Shown here: positions 36,339 to 43,786 of the stretch, one piece after another
How positions within the stretch are numbered: the first letter of the stretch is position 1
How the letters are laid out: each line of letters begins with the position of its first letter
NCBI RefSeq assembly: GCF_050459865.1
Contig: NZ_JBCMNM010000012.1
Location: 164,237-228,236, forward strand
DNA length: 64,000 nt
Reading direction: 5' to 3'
Origin: Rummeliibacillus pycnus_B
GTDB taxonomy: Bacteria; Bacillota; Bacilli; Bacillales_A; Planococcaceae
Notes under the pieces: generated by a model
What the model saw: the letters and a program-made list of their open reading frames with translations, nothing else
Told to the model about the DNA's origin: nothing
Database searches by the model: none
Program-made: the position numbers and the translations under genes

Positions 36339-36524
36339 TTAAAATGGCAAATCTGAAGAATGTTCTTTTATATAAAAATCAACAAGCTTTTTGAAATCTT
36401 TATATTTAATTGTTACGAATTCTTCACCGTCTCTATTTTCAATCGGTAGTTGAGTGTATACTTCTTCCATTTCTTTACGAAGATGTTCAGTGCCATCTAT
36501 CATAAATGTCCATTCCTTCTCCAA
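36339..36524 (-). CDS. Small acidic protein, unknown
   Basis: 61 residues, charged and mostly helical (EHLRKEMEEVYTQLP…FVTIKYKDFKKLVDFYIKEH). I set the start at TTG 36524, eight bases after AAGGAG; the GTG at 36533 overlaps that site. It has its own terminator. No family recognised. Confidence 0.5.
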   Translation of the reverse strand: MEKEWTFMIDGTEHLRKEMEEVYTQLPIENRDGEEFVTIKYKDFKKLVDFYIKEHSSDLPF

Positions 36525-36579
36525 AAGACCCACTCCTTATACAATCATGTTGCCATTATATAATTTTATAAGATTGCGG

Positions 36580-37065
36580 TCAAAGATTCTGAATACTATA
36601 ATCCATAATTGGAGGTCTATCAAAATAAACATAACAGCTTGCTAATAATTGATATTGGTCTTCTAATGCGATTCTTGGATTTACCTTTTTTATGGTCTGC
36701 AGATAATGTTTGCTTTCGTTTGCTAATGCTTTTAAAAACTCTTCTTTTGGGTAAGTATATTTTTGAATGACCTTCTGTTTTATAAGTTCTTTTATCATAA
36801 TTTCTCCGGTATCAGACTGTAAGGAAATTTCATATATATGAGGCTCGCCAATGGATTTCACTTTTTGTTCCTGTCCAGTTTTCAAGATTTCAATTATCGC
36901 TTCACCTAAATTTAATAAAAATTTACCATGCAAAGCTGATTGAAAAAGCTTGTTTTTTTCATACTTAGCAGTTTTTACGAATATTTTTATATTCTCAAAG
37001 AAAAAGTCATTATAATATGGCGTTATTAATATTTCTTCATTTTCTATACAAAACTTTAGTTCCAC
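36580..37065 (-). CDS. Conserved-looking cytoplasmic protein, unknown
   Basis: 161 residues, mixed alpha/beta, no membrane segment or signal. Blocks such as MELKFCIENEEILITPYYNDFFFENIKI and YPKEEFLKALANESKHYLQTI are visible, but I cannot assign a family. The start is set at GTG 37065, with GGAGGT seven bases upstream; the upstream in-frame ATG at 37080 sits on the ribosome site. Confidence 0.55.
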   Translation of the reverse strand: MELKFCIENEEILITPYYNDFFFENIKIFVKTAKYEKNKLFQSALHGKFLLNLGEAIIEILKTGQEQKVKSIGEPHIYEISLQSDTGEIMIKELIKQKVIQKYTYPKEEFLKALANESKHYLQTIKKVNPRIALEDQYQLLASCYVYFDRPPIMDYSIQNL

Positions 37066-37324
37066 ACTTCGCACCTCCATATTTTCTATTATATGCATAC
37101 ATTTCCTTTGTTCAATGCTATTTTCTCTATTTCCGAACCAAGAACGATGAATTGAAACAAAATGGTCACAATTAAAGAGTACAATTAGAGGAAACTAGAT
37201 GTGGATATAGCGGGAATATAACTTTAAAGGTTTGAATTTGAAGGATATTTGGTGAATTTTTGATAAACTTGGATCAGTTTTTAATTAATCTAGGCAGATT
37301 TTTTCTCATTTTAAATATTTTGCT

Positions 37325-37565
37325 TTACTCGTGGGGGGCTTTTGCTTCACTCGCGGGTTCTTTCGCTTCACTCGTGAATTCTTTCGCTTCACTCGCGAGT
37401 TCTTTTGCTTCACTCGCGGGTTCTTTTGCTTCACTCGCGAATACTTTTGCTCCACTCGCGGATACTTTTGCTCCACTCGCGGATTCTTTTGCTTCACTCG
37501 TGAACTCTTTTGCTCCACTCGCGAACTCTTTTGCTCCACTCGCGAACTCTTTTGCTCCACTCAAT
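37325..37565. repeat. 21-bp tandem repeat array, about eleven copies
   Basis: Direct copies of a 21-bp unit, consensus TTCACTCGCGAATTCTTTTGC with variants (TCCACTCGCG…, TTCACTCGTG…). Because 21 is a multiple of three and the unit lacks stops, several frames on both strands stay open and give spurious seven-residue repeats (SFASLAN on plus, ASEAKEF on minus). No ribosome site precedes them. It lies in the 534-base gap between two minus-strand genes. Confidence 0.85.
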
Positions 37566-37570
37566 CCATG

Positions 37571-37602
37571 TAAAAAAGCTATTCATTCGAATAGCTTTTT
37601 TA
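37571..37602. terminator. Bidirectional terminator overlapping the stop of the 57-residue gene
   Basis: AAAAAAGCTATTC pairs perfectly with GAATAGCTTTTTT around a 4-base loop. It stands between the tandem array and the minus-strand gene ending at 37600. Confidence 0.85.
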
Positions 37603-37773
37603 CAGATTCTTCTTATGTTTTTTTGCGTAATCGTCGATGTAGAAAAAAGCTGCAAAGGCTGCTAATGATAACAAATAATAGTAACTTGCTCCTTCTTTCA
37701 CTTGCACCATATAAATTCCTATGATAAAAATAATAATGGCAATAATTCTGAGGAGAAATACTTTTATATTCAT
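37600..37773 (-). CDS. 57-residue small membrane protein
   Basis: ATG at 37773 with AAAGGAAG upstream; ends at TAA 37600 inside a strong terminator. Two hydrophobic stretches (VFLLRIIAIIIFIIGIYMV and YYYLLSLAAFAAFFYI) are followed by a basic tail DDYAKKHKKNL. Too short for most gene finders, but start site, composition and terminator agree. No family recognised. Confidence 0.65.
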   Translation of the reverse strand: MNIKVFLLRIIAIIIFIIGIYMVQVKEGASYYYLLSLAAFAAFFYIDDYAKKHKKNL

Positions 37774-37980
37774 CTTTAAAACTTCCTTTCTATATAAAAA
37801 ATAGCTGATTTAAGAAAGTTGTCAAGAAGATAGTTATCGTATATTATTTTTTTAATGACAATCTATTATTCAAACAGTACCAGATAATACTTTTAATTTC
37901 TTTTAATAATTCACATGCGTTATCCTCTTAAATTTGAGAAAATACACTTAGAACGATTACATTAAGGCAAGGTGAAATTG

Positions 37981-38721
37981 ATGCTAAATAATTCAAAAAT
38001 AGACAGTGAGCAATTGAAAAAGTTCCGACATGAAGTTACTCGTTGCATGTTACTTTATAAATTTGCGCTAGCTGAAATCAGCACGAAGGTCAATATTTTA
38101 CAGGAAGAATTTCAACTTATTCATGAATACAATCCAATCGAACATGTGAATACACGTGTGAAATCACCAGAGAGTATTTTAAAAAAAGTTCAAAAGAAAA
38201 AGCTTCCCCTGTCGATTCCATCCATTCAAGAAAACATTCATGACATCGCTGGAATTCGTATCATTTGTTCTTTTGTATCAGATATCTATCGTATTGCAGA
38301 TATGATTCAATCACAAGAAGATATCGATGTGATTGAAGTAAAAGATTATATTAAAAATCCTAAACCAAATGGGTATCAAAGCCTTCATATTATTATTAAA
38401 ATTCCTGTATTTATGACTTACGGTGAGGAATACGTCTTTGTTGAAATGCAAATTCGTACAATTGCTATGGATTTTTGGGCTAGTTTAGAGCATAAAATCT
38501 ACTATAAATATAATAAAAAAGTGCCTAGCCACTTAACAGATGAGCTAAAAGAAGCCGCAGAAGTTGCTGCTCATCTTGATCAAAAAATGGAAAAGTTAAA
38601 CAATGAAGTAACGCTATTAAAAGAAGCTGAAGCAGATGAAGAAACAATTGAAGATCCAAGTGACACCGTAAAATTACTATATAACGAAATTAAAAAAATA
38701 GAATTACGTTATAGACAGTAA
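37981..38721 (+). CDS. relP: Small alarmone synthetase, RelP/YwaC type
   Basis: Cytoplasmic (p)ppGpp synthetase of the single-domain RelP (YwaC/SasA) class. It transfers pyrophosphate from ATP to GDP/GTP. Blocks match YwaC closely: LLYKFALAEISTKV, NPIEHVNTRVKSPESI, HDIAGIRIICSF, KPNGYQSLHIII and EMQIRTIAMDFWASLEHKIYYK (G-loop and catalytic region). There is no hydrolase, TGS or ACT domain. About 35 extra C-terminal residues, acidic then basic, exceed the usual 210. The start is ATG 37981 with AAGGTGA upstream, in place of GTG 37972. In B. subtilis ywaC is SigM/SigW-dependent; I saw no clear ECF promoter here. Confidence 0.9.
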   Translation: MLNNSKIDSEQLKKFRHEVTRCMLLYKFALAEISTKVNILQEEFQLIHEYNPIEHVNTRVKSPESILKKVQKKKLPLSIPSIQENIHDIAGIRIICSFVSDIYRIADMIQSQEDIDVIEVKDYIKNPKPNGYQSLHIIIKIPVFMTYGEEYVFVEMQIRTIAMDFWASLEHKIYYKYNKKVPSHLTDELKEAAEVAAHLDQKMEKLNNEVTLLKEAEADEETIEDPSDTVKLLYNEIKKIELRYRQ

Positions 38722-38870
38722 TATTTTAATGAGCACAAACCAATACAGTTTAATCTAAAAATTGTTGGTTTAATTTAAAAAATTGAGTTGGTTCTACGAA
38801 TGTGTAAAATCAACTCTTTTTTCTTATTGCAATCATTGCCCTTTTAAATAAGAGAGTCCGTATATCTTTT

Positions 38871-39065
38871 TTATTCGTTTGCTTTAAATTGAATCCCCTG
38901 TTCTTCCATTTCTTTCTTCAATACCTCTAAAGTCCTTTTCCCCATGCCGTGTAATGTCATTAGTTCTTTTTCCTCGATTTTTGATAAATCAGCAATTGAA
39001 TATAATCCTGCAGAATTTAATGCACGGATTCCTGGCTTTGCGATACCTTTTGGCCATTCGTTCAT
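38871..39065 (-). CDS. RNA polymerase alpha-CTD-like helix-hairpin-helix protein
   Basis: 64 residues that are almost entirely one helix-hairpin-helix domain like the C-terminal domain of RpoA: KPGIRALNSAGLYSIADLSKIEEKELMTLHGMGKRTLEVLKKEMEEQG. The AGL…DLS…GMGKRTL pattern is clear. Such stand-alone proteins are common in Bacillales and of unknown role; DNA binding is likely. The start is ATG 39065 with AAGGAG nine bases upstream. Confidence 0.78.
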   Translation of the reverse strand: MNEWPKGIAKPGIRALNSAGLYSIADLSKIEEKELMTLHGMGKRTLEVLKKEMEEQGIQFKANE

Positions 39066-39181
39066 TAAGACACACTCCTTTTTTAGCAAAACTACTCTAT
39101 CCATATAATATAGCTGTACTGGCTTTTCCGCTAGATTTATGTTAGCATAAAGTCTATATGAATATGAGGACGTGAATTTTT

Positions 39182-39553
39182 TTGATTAAAATTGAAATGC
39201 CAAAACCAGATGTAGTTATTCGCCAACGCGAACAAAAACCAGTAGAAGGAGAAGCAATAATCCCTTCTGTTTTCGGATTTATCGATTTCCATAAAATCCC
39301 ACGCGATAAAGGTGGCCTACTTCTTTTCTTCAACAAAGACAATGTATTACTTTTTGTAGGGAAAGCACGTAAAATGCGCCCACGCTTAAAAAAACACTTT
39401 GAAGATAATGTATCACCATTAAAGAACCATCGTGACGAAGTACACAAAATCGAAGCATTTATCGTAGAAGATCCAATGGAACGTGAAATTTACGAAACAT
39501 ATGCGATTAACGTATTACGTGCAAAATACAATACAGATAAAGTTTTTTATTAA
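39182..39553 (+). CDS. GIY-YIG-like nuclease-fold protein
   Basis: 123 residues related to the N-terminal GIY-YIG domain of UvrC. LLLFFNKDNVLLFVGKARKMRPRLKKHF corresponds to the GVYLF…LYVGKA…LRxRL core, with both canonical tyrosines altered, then EREIYETYAINVLRAKYN with the late Glu. With the first tyrosine missing, catalytic activity is doubtful. The start is TTG 39182 with a modest AGGACGTGA site. Followed by a terminator. Confidence 0.75.
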   Translation: MIKIEMPKPDVVIRQREQKPVEGEAIIPSVFGFIDFHKIPRDKGGLLLFFNKDNVLLFVGKARKMRPRLKKHFEDNVSPLKNHRDEVHKIEAFIVEDPMEREIYETYAINVLRAKYNTDKVFY

Positions 39554-39574
39554 AATACAATATGTACTCGACTC

Positions 39575-39617
39575 AAAAGTTCTATAGGAAATTTATTTTT
39601 CTTTAGAACTTTTTATT
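39575..39617 (+). terminator. Terminator after the GIY-YIG gene
   Basis: AAAAGTTCTA pairs with TTAGAACTTTTT around a long loop; T-rich tail. Confidence 0.65.
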
Positions 39618-39918
39618 TTGTATTCATTTCTCCCCTTATCCGCCTACAAATCTGAATTTTCAATCAATTATTTCTCGGGAAATTTGTGTTAAAAACAACT
39701 ATTACGCTACTTTCTCTATTTGGATCCATTTCATAAATCCATTTTAGGTTTTTAAATAGGAACATTTCAACACATTAACTTTTCACTATTCAGATATGCA
39801 TGTTCCGATACAAACGGCGCTTTCCACGGGCTTGCCATCAATTTACTCGTCATAACATTTTGGGAACTGAATAAGTGTTTAATGTCATATATCAATAGTA
39901 TTAATCTGTTTTCTGTAT

Positions 39919-40036
39919 GATGTGGAATTAGCTTCGCTTTCCGCGGGCGAGCGTTGAGCCTCCTCGGCACCTCCTAGCTGTCTGCGGAGTCTCACCTTTC
40001 TCGCTTTCCTGCAGGAGTCTTCGCTAATTCCACATC
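39919..40036. repeat. 118-bp GC-rich palindromic intergenic repeat
   Basis: Perfect 14-bp terminal inverted repeats (GATGTGGAATTAGC at 39919 and GCTAATTCCACATC at 40023) enclose a GC-rich core with CTTTCCGCGGGCGAGC and GAGCCTCCTCGGC. A second full copy lies at 47302-47410, and fragments of the core occur at about 39810-39830 and 47160-47200. It occupies the middle of a 772-base gap that holds no gene apart from the downstream sigma promoter. Confidence 0.8.
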
Positions 40037-40275
40037 AACTAAGATAGCTATACAAGATTTTTTTATAAATTTTCATCTATTTTTACTTTTCCAGTCCATT
40101 CACTATGTTCCTGCGTGCCTTTCAGCTCAAGCTTATACTGGTCTCCCCATCTTTAACTCCACAATGAATAAAATTGAATCTAATAAAATATTTGTATATT
40201 TCATATGAATTTCTCATGATGAAATTGACTCATTTTCTATTATTTAGAAAAAGTTCATGTAAAATAAAAATATTC

Positions 40276-40302
40276 TGAACGAAATATCTATTCAAACGGT
40301 CT
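40276..40302 (+). promoter_or_regulatory. Candidate autoregulatory ECF promoter
   Basis: TGAAC at 40276 and CGGTC at 40297 are 16 bases apart, close to the Bacillus ECF pattern TGAAAC-N16-CGTC. It is 24 bases before the sigma gene start. Pattern match by eye. Confidence 0.4.
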
Positions 40303-40325
40303 AATAAGTACAAGGAGGTGGAAGT

Positions 40326-40829
40326 GTGGAAAAAATTGAACTTGCAAAACGAGCGATTGCTGGAAATGATGAGGCAATATTAGCATTACTTAAAGAAAAT
40401 GAAGATTCACTCTATCGAATAGCCTTTGCTTATTTACGAAATGAACATGATGCAATAGATGCCATTCAAGAGTTGACATATCGTACTTTTAAAAAAATAT
40501 ATACCGTTGAAGAACCTGCTTATCTCAATACATGGCTAGTTCGGATACTCATCAATATTTGTCTTGATATGAAAAAGAAGCAAGAAAAACTTATATATAA
40601 TACGCAACTTGAAATGACAAGTGCTTCGGATGAGAATCATTTTGAAATCATTGATTTTATAGAAAAGCTTCCAAATGATCAACAGGAATTAATCTATCTT
40701 AAATACTTCCAAGACTTAAAAAATCAAGAAATAGCACAAATTAAGCAAATTCCAGAAGGTACTGTTAAATCTAGATTACACTCAACTTTGAAGAAATTAC
40801 GAACGCTTATTGGAAAGGAGGAATATTAA
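40326..40829 (+). CDS. ECF sigma factor (SigV/SigX-like group)
   Basis: 167-residue ECF sigma factor. Region 2: LYRIAFAYLRNEHDAIDAIQELTYRTFKKIYTVEEPAYLNTWLVRILINICLDMKKK; region 4: LPNDQQELIYLKYFQDLKNQEIAQIKQIPEGTVKSRLHSTLKKLRTLI. The start is GTG with AAGGAGGTGG upstream. It abuts its anti-sigma gene (stop codon directly followed by ATG) and a third small membrane gene, forming a three-gene operon with its own candidate promoter. Confidence 0.92.
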   Translation: MEKIELAKRAIAGNDEAILALLKENEDSLYRIAFAYLRNEHDAIDAIQELTYRTFKKIYTVEEPAYLNTWLVRILINICLDMKKKQEKLIYNTQLEMTSASDENHFEIIDFIEKLPNDQQELIYLKYFQDLKNQEIAQIKQIPEGTVKSRLHSTLKKLRTLIGKEEY

Positions 40830-42146
40830 ATGCAAGATTTTAATGATCAACAAATGCAAAAACTTATTCAAGAGCTTAATCAAATTGAAGTACCAAAAGA
40901 TGCGTTGCAAATTGCTCGAAATGAAGGATCAAGAAAATACCAAAAAACAAAGCGAAAAAAACACCATTTCTTTACAGCAGCAAGCATAGTTGCCCTTTTA
41001 ACATTGTTCTTTGTCACATGTATACGATTATCCCCTACTTTTGCACAAACAATTGAAAAGATTCCAGGTTTTGCACCTTTAGTTGAAATGATACGGTTTG
41101 ACAAAGGTGTTAAAGATATATTGAAACAAGATTACTATGAGACATTAAATATTACCGAAACCAAAAACGATCTTACATTTACTCTACTGGGTACCGTTGC
41201 GGATGAAAGTGGAATGATTTTGTTCTATCAAGTAGAAGCGCCATACGATATCTCAAGATTAAAAACTGAGAAAGCAAATCTGTTACAAAATGGTAAAGAA
41301 GTAAAAAAAGCATCAATTAGTTATGGATGGACTTCTGGTCCTAAATCAAAAACCATTAAAAATAAAATAGAAATCGTATCAAATAATTCCATTTCATATG
41401 ATCATCCAAACTTTGAACTAAATCTTTCATTTGATGATAGCAATCAAACAAAATTTTCGATTCCATTTACATTACAAAAACAAATACAGCCCACTAAAAC
41501 GTATAATTTAAATGAAAATCCAAGAGTAGATGGTCAAATGATTCATTTAAAAAAATTAAAAATTTCTCCTTTAAGAGCAGAGATTCAGTTAGCTGCGGAT
41601 AAAAACAACACTCAAGAAATTTTAAGAATTGGTACTGCTAAGCTAATTGATGAAAATGGAGAAAAATGGGGTAACATTGTGAATGGCACTAGCGGATTTG
41701 GTTCACTATCTGATGGAGACTTTAGTTTATTTATTCAAAGTAATTATTTTAGGAAACCTAAAGAACTTACCTTAATACTAGACAATGTTGAAGCTTTACC
41801 AAAAGGTGAAGAATATATTGTGGTCGATTTTAAGAAAAAGAAAATCCTTAACAAGCCAAAATTGGCCAAATTAGATTTTTCCTTTTATTCACCTGATACC
41901 ATAGCTGTAAAGTATCGAACAAAAGATACAAGTGTCATCAACCATTTCTTTTCTTCTGCAGTTGATGCTCAAAATAAAACATTCAATTTAGAAAGTAGTT
42001 CTAGTTCATTTAGTGAGAATGAGAGTTTTATACAAACCACTTATTCGTTTGATGCAAATAAAATGCAAAATCCAGTACGAATTTATTTTGATAGCTATCC
42101 AAATTATTTAGATGGAAAAGTAAAAATGAAAATTCCATTAAAATAA
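40830..42146 (+). CDS. DUF4179-domain membrane anti-sigma factor
   Basis: 438 residues. A cytoplasmic N-terminus (about 1-46) should bind the sigma factor; a membrane helix follows (FFTAASIVALLTLFFVTCIRLSP), then a DUF4179 region (FAQTIEKIPGFAPLVEMIRFDKGVKDILKQDYYETLNITET) and a long beta-rich extracytoplasmic part. This architecture is usual for anti-sigma factors paired with ECF sigma genes in Bacillales. The ATG directly follows the sigma stop, and the ribosome site GGAAAGGAGG lies in the sigma gene end. Confidence 0.85.
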   Translation: MQDFNDQQMQKLIQELNQIEVPKDALQIARNEGSRKYQKTKRKKHHFFTAASIVALLTLFFVTCIRLSPTFAQTIEKIPGFAPLVEMIRFDKGVKDILKQDYYETLNITETKNDLTFTLLGTVADESGMILFYQVEAPYDISRLKTEKANLLQNGKEVKKASISYGWTSGPKSKTIKNKIEIVSNNSISYDHPNFELNLSFDDSNQTKFSIPFTLQKQIQPTKTYNLNENPRVDGQMIHLKKLKISPLRAEIQLAADKNNTQEILRIGTAKLIDENGEKWGNIVNGTSGFGSLSDGDFSLFIQSNYFRKPKELTLILDNVEALPKGEEYIVVDFKKKKILNKPKLAKLDFSFYSPDTIAVKYRTKDTSVINHFFSSAVDAQNKTFNLESSSSSFSENESFIQTTYSFDANKMQNPVRIYFDSYPNYLDGKVKMKIPLK

Positions 42147-42223
42147 AAGTTCTTATTTTCAAAAAAATTAATGAATCTTCCTAATAGTTCAACCGTAAAT
42201 ATTGTAGACAAGGAGGTGAGATT

Positions 42224-42472
42224 GTGAAAAACTTCATGATCTTTATCATCAGTTTTATCGTTTTGTTTTGTATGACTCAAGTATTATCAGGGTTTTTCCT
42301 TACTTCTATATACCACCCAAATCTTTCTGAATCCTGGTTAACAAGTAGTTATTTACTTCAAGAAATTAGCTTTGGCAACACGACATTTCTACCATCTATA
42401 ATCATGGCAGTCTTTTCTGTCATTATTGCATACTTCATGACTCAGCTATTCAAAAGATTTTCAAATAGTTAA
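42224..42472 (+). CDS. Small membrane protein of the sigma operon
   Basis: 82 residues with two membrane helices (MIFIISFIVLFCMTQVLSGFF and LPSIIMAVFSVIIAYFMTQLF) and an outer loop. The start is GTG with a very strong AAGGAGGTGA. It is 77 bases after the anti-sigma gene and before the operon terminator, so it is probably co-expressed and might modulate the anti-sigma factor; no family recognised. Confidence 0.65.
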   Translation: MKNFMIFIISFIVLFCMTQVLSGFFLTSIYHPNLSESWLTSSYLLQEISFGNTTFLPSIIMAVFSVIIAYFMTQLFKRFSNS

Positions 42473-42503
42473 AAGGAGCGCTTAAACAGCGTCTCCTTTT
42501 TTT
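42472..42503 (+). terminator. Terminator of the second ECF operon
   Basis: AAAGGAGCGCT pairs with AGCGTCTCCTTT with one mismatch, followed by seven T residues. Confidence 0.8.
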
Positions 42504-42512
42504 ATAATCAAC

Positions 42513-43517
42513 CTATGAGATTTTCTTCATTCTTTGTAATTCGTATTTTGTATAACTATCCAAATCTCTATCTGAGTAATCATAGTAATGTTCCAAATAT
42601 CTTACCCACTCATCTGTTACATTGTTATTTATATTTTCATCTATTTTCTCCTGATTCCAAACATCTATATAATATTGGTCTGCTAGTTTTTTTGCATCTT
42701 CGGTCATTTTCGAAGCAGTTACCAAAATGCATTGATCGCAATCAAAATACGCCTTCCCAATAGCTATTTTATGGACATCATCCATTGTGATTACCAGTTC
42801 ACCTTTTACGATGCTGATTGAATTTTTTCCATGTTCGTTCTCTGCAAATAAATGGATGTCAAATGAATCAAAATGATTATTAATTTGAATATTTTTGTAT
42901 CCTAATTTTTTTAAGGATTTTACAACAAAAACCTGTAACTCACGCATCGACATTTGAGACATCGGTACCTGTTTTAAGTAGTTCTGGTCAAAGCGATTCC
43001 TTAATCCTTGAATTAAATCATCTATGATTTCAATTCTTTCAGAAGACAAAAATTGATTTAAAATGTCTGTTATTTCATTAGTAGTTTCAATAAGCTTCTC
43101 CCTTTTCTGTTGAATGGAGGAAATTTTTTTTATTGCTTGAACTATATAATATAATCCAATAATGAGAAAAATACCAACCAATAAAAAGCTTATGATATGT
43201 AAATAAAAGGTTCGAAAAATGAAGGCTACACGATCACTATAATATTCACTGTAAGAAAGTGGATAAATTAAACCAATAACAAAAGGAATCAATAGCAAAT
43301 AGACACTTAGTACGATTCCTTTCCAAAGATCTGAAAAGACTATCTTTTTCTCATGATTTAACCAAGTAATTTCTTCAGAAAATTTTATCTGGTTTTCTAG
43401 AGTTACAATCTTATCCATATTCTTCCTTGCACATTCTGGACAAAAAATTATAATTTTTTGCTCCATAACTACCCTAGCTGATTTTACTTTATGTAATGTA
43501 CATATTGGATAATCCAA
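42513..43517 (-). CDS. Membrane-anchored Mrr-like (PD-D/ExK fold) protein with N-terminal Cys/His cluster
   Basis: 334 residues. The N-terminus has C6-x2-H9 and C26-x2-C29 in the first 35 residues, a possible zinc site. Two membrane helices follow (about 68-88 and 104-126), then a coiled stretch and a C-terminal region (about 190-300) resembling Mrr-type restriction endonuclease domains: MSMRELQVFVVKSLKKLGYKNIQ, FDIHLFAENEHGKNSISIVKG and CILVTASKMTEDAKKLADQY. The usual QxK catalytic strand appears changed (SIVKG), so nuclease activity is uncertain. The start is TTG with AGAGGGTG. Function unknown; a membrane-tethered nucleic-acid sensor is conceivable. Confidence 0.65.
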   Translation of the reverse strand: MDYPICTLHKVKSARVVMEQKIIIFCPECARKNMDKIVTLENQIKFSEEITWLNHEKKIVFSDLWKGIVLSVYLLLIPFVIGLIYPLSYSEYYSDRVAFIFRTFYLHIISFLLVGIFLIIGLYYIVQAIKKISSIQQKREKLIETTNEITDILNQFLSSERIEIIDDLIQGLRNRFDQNYLKQVPMSQMSMRELQVFVVKSLKKLGYKNIQINNHFDSFDIHLFAENEHGKNSISIVKGELVITMDDVHKIAIGKAYFDCDQCILVTASKMTEDAKKLADQYYIDVWNQEKIDENINNNVTDEWVRYLEHYYDYSDRDLDSYTKYELQRMKKIS

Positions 43518-43663
43518 TTCTACACCCTCTTATTTCATGCATATTTCTATTTAATTAAATTATTTCCATATACATTATATAAAAATAAGCTAGACAGATA
43601 CATAAGAGATAGTTATCACGTTTTTGGAAAATATTATAAGATGAATTATAACTTTTTATCCCT

Positions 43664-43697
43664 AAAAAAAGATGCCCATTACGGACATCTTTTTTTA
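43664..43697. terminator. Bidirectional terminator-like hairpin
   Basis: AAAAAAAGATG…CATCTTTTTTT stem with a short loop, 90 bases beyond the stop of the dynamin-like gene. Confidence 0.75.
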
Positions 43698-43786
43698 CTG
43701 AATTATTTATAGGTAGAAATCGCTAGATTCTTGAAAATACCGTATACGTATTGTTCACCTTTTTAGAAAACTATATATAATCTAGG

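Noticed and set aside
37325..37565. CRISPR array
   Set aside because: Units are directly contiguous with no unique spacers and there are no cas genes.
37260..37724. 154-codon plus frame and two minus frames with seven-residue repeats
   Set aside because: They arise because a 21-bp tandem repeat lacks stops; no ribosome site, and the plus frame runs antisense through the 57-residue gene.
39767..39970. 67-codon minus-strand frame
   Set aside because: It begins within the same repeat family (RPRKAKLIPHH) and has no ribosome site.
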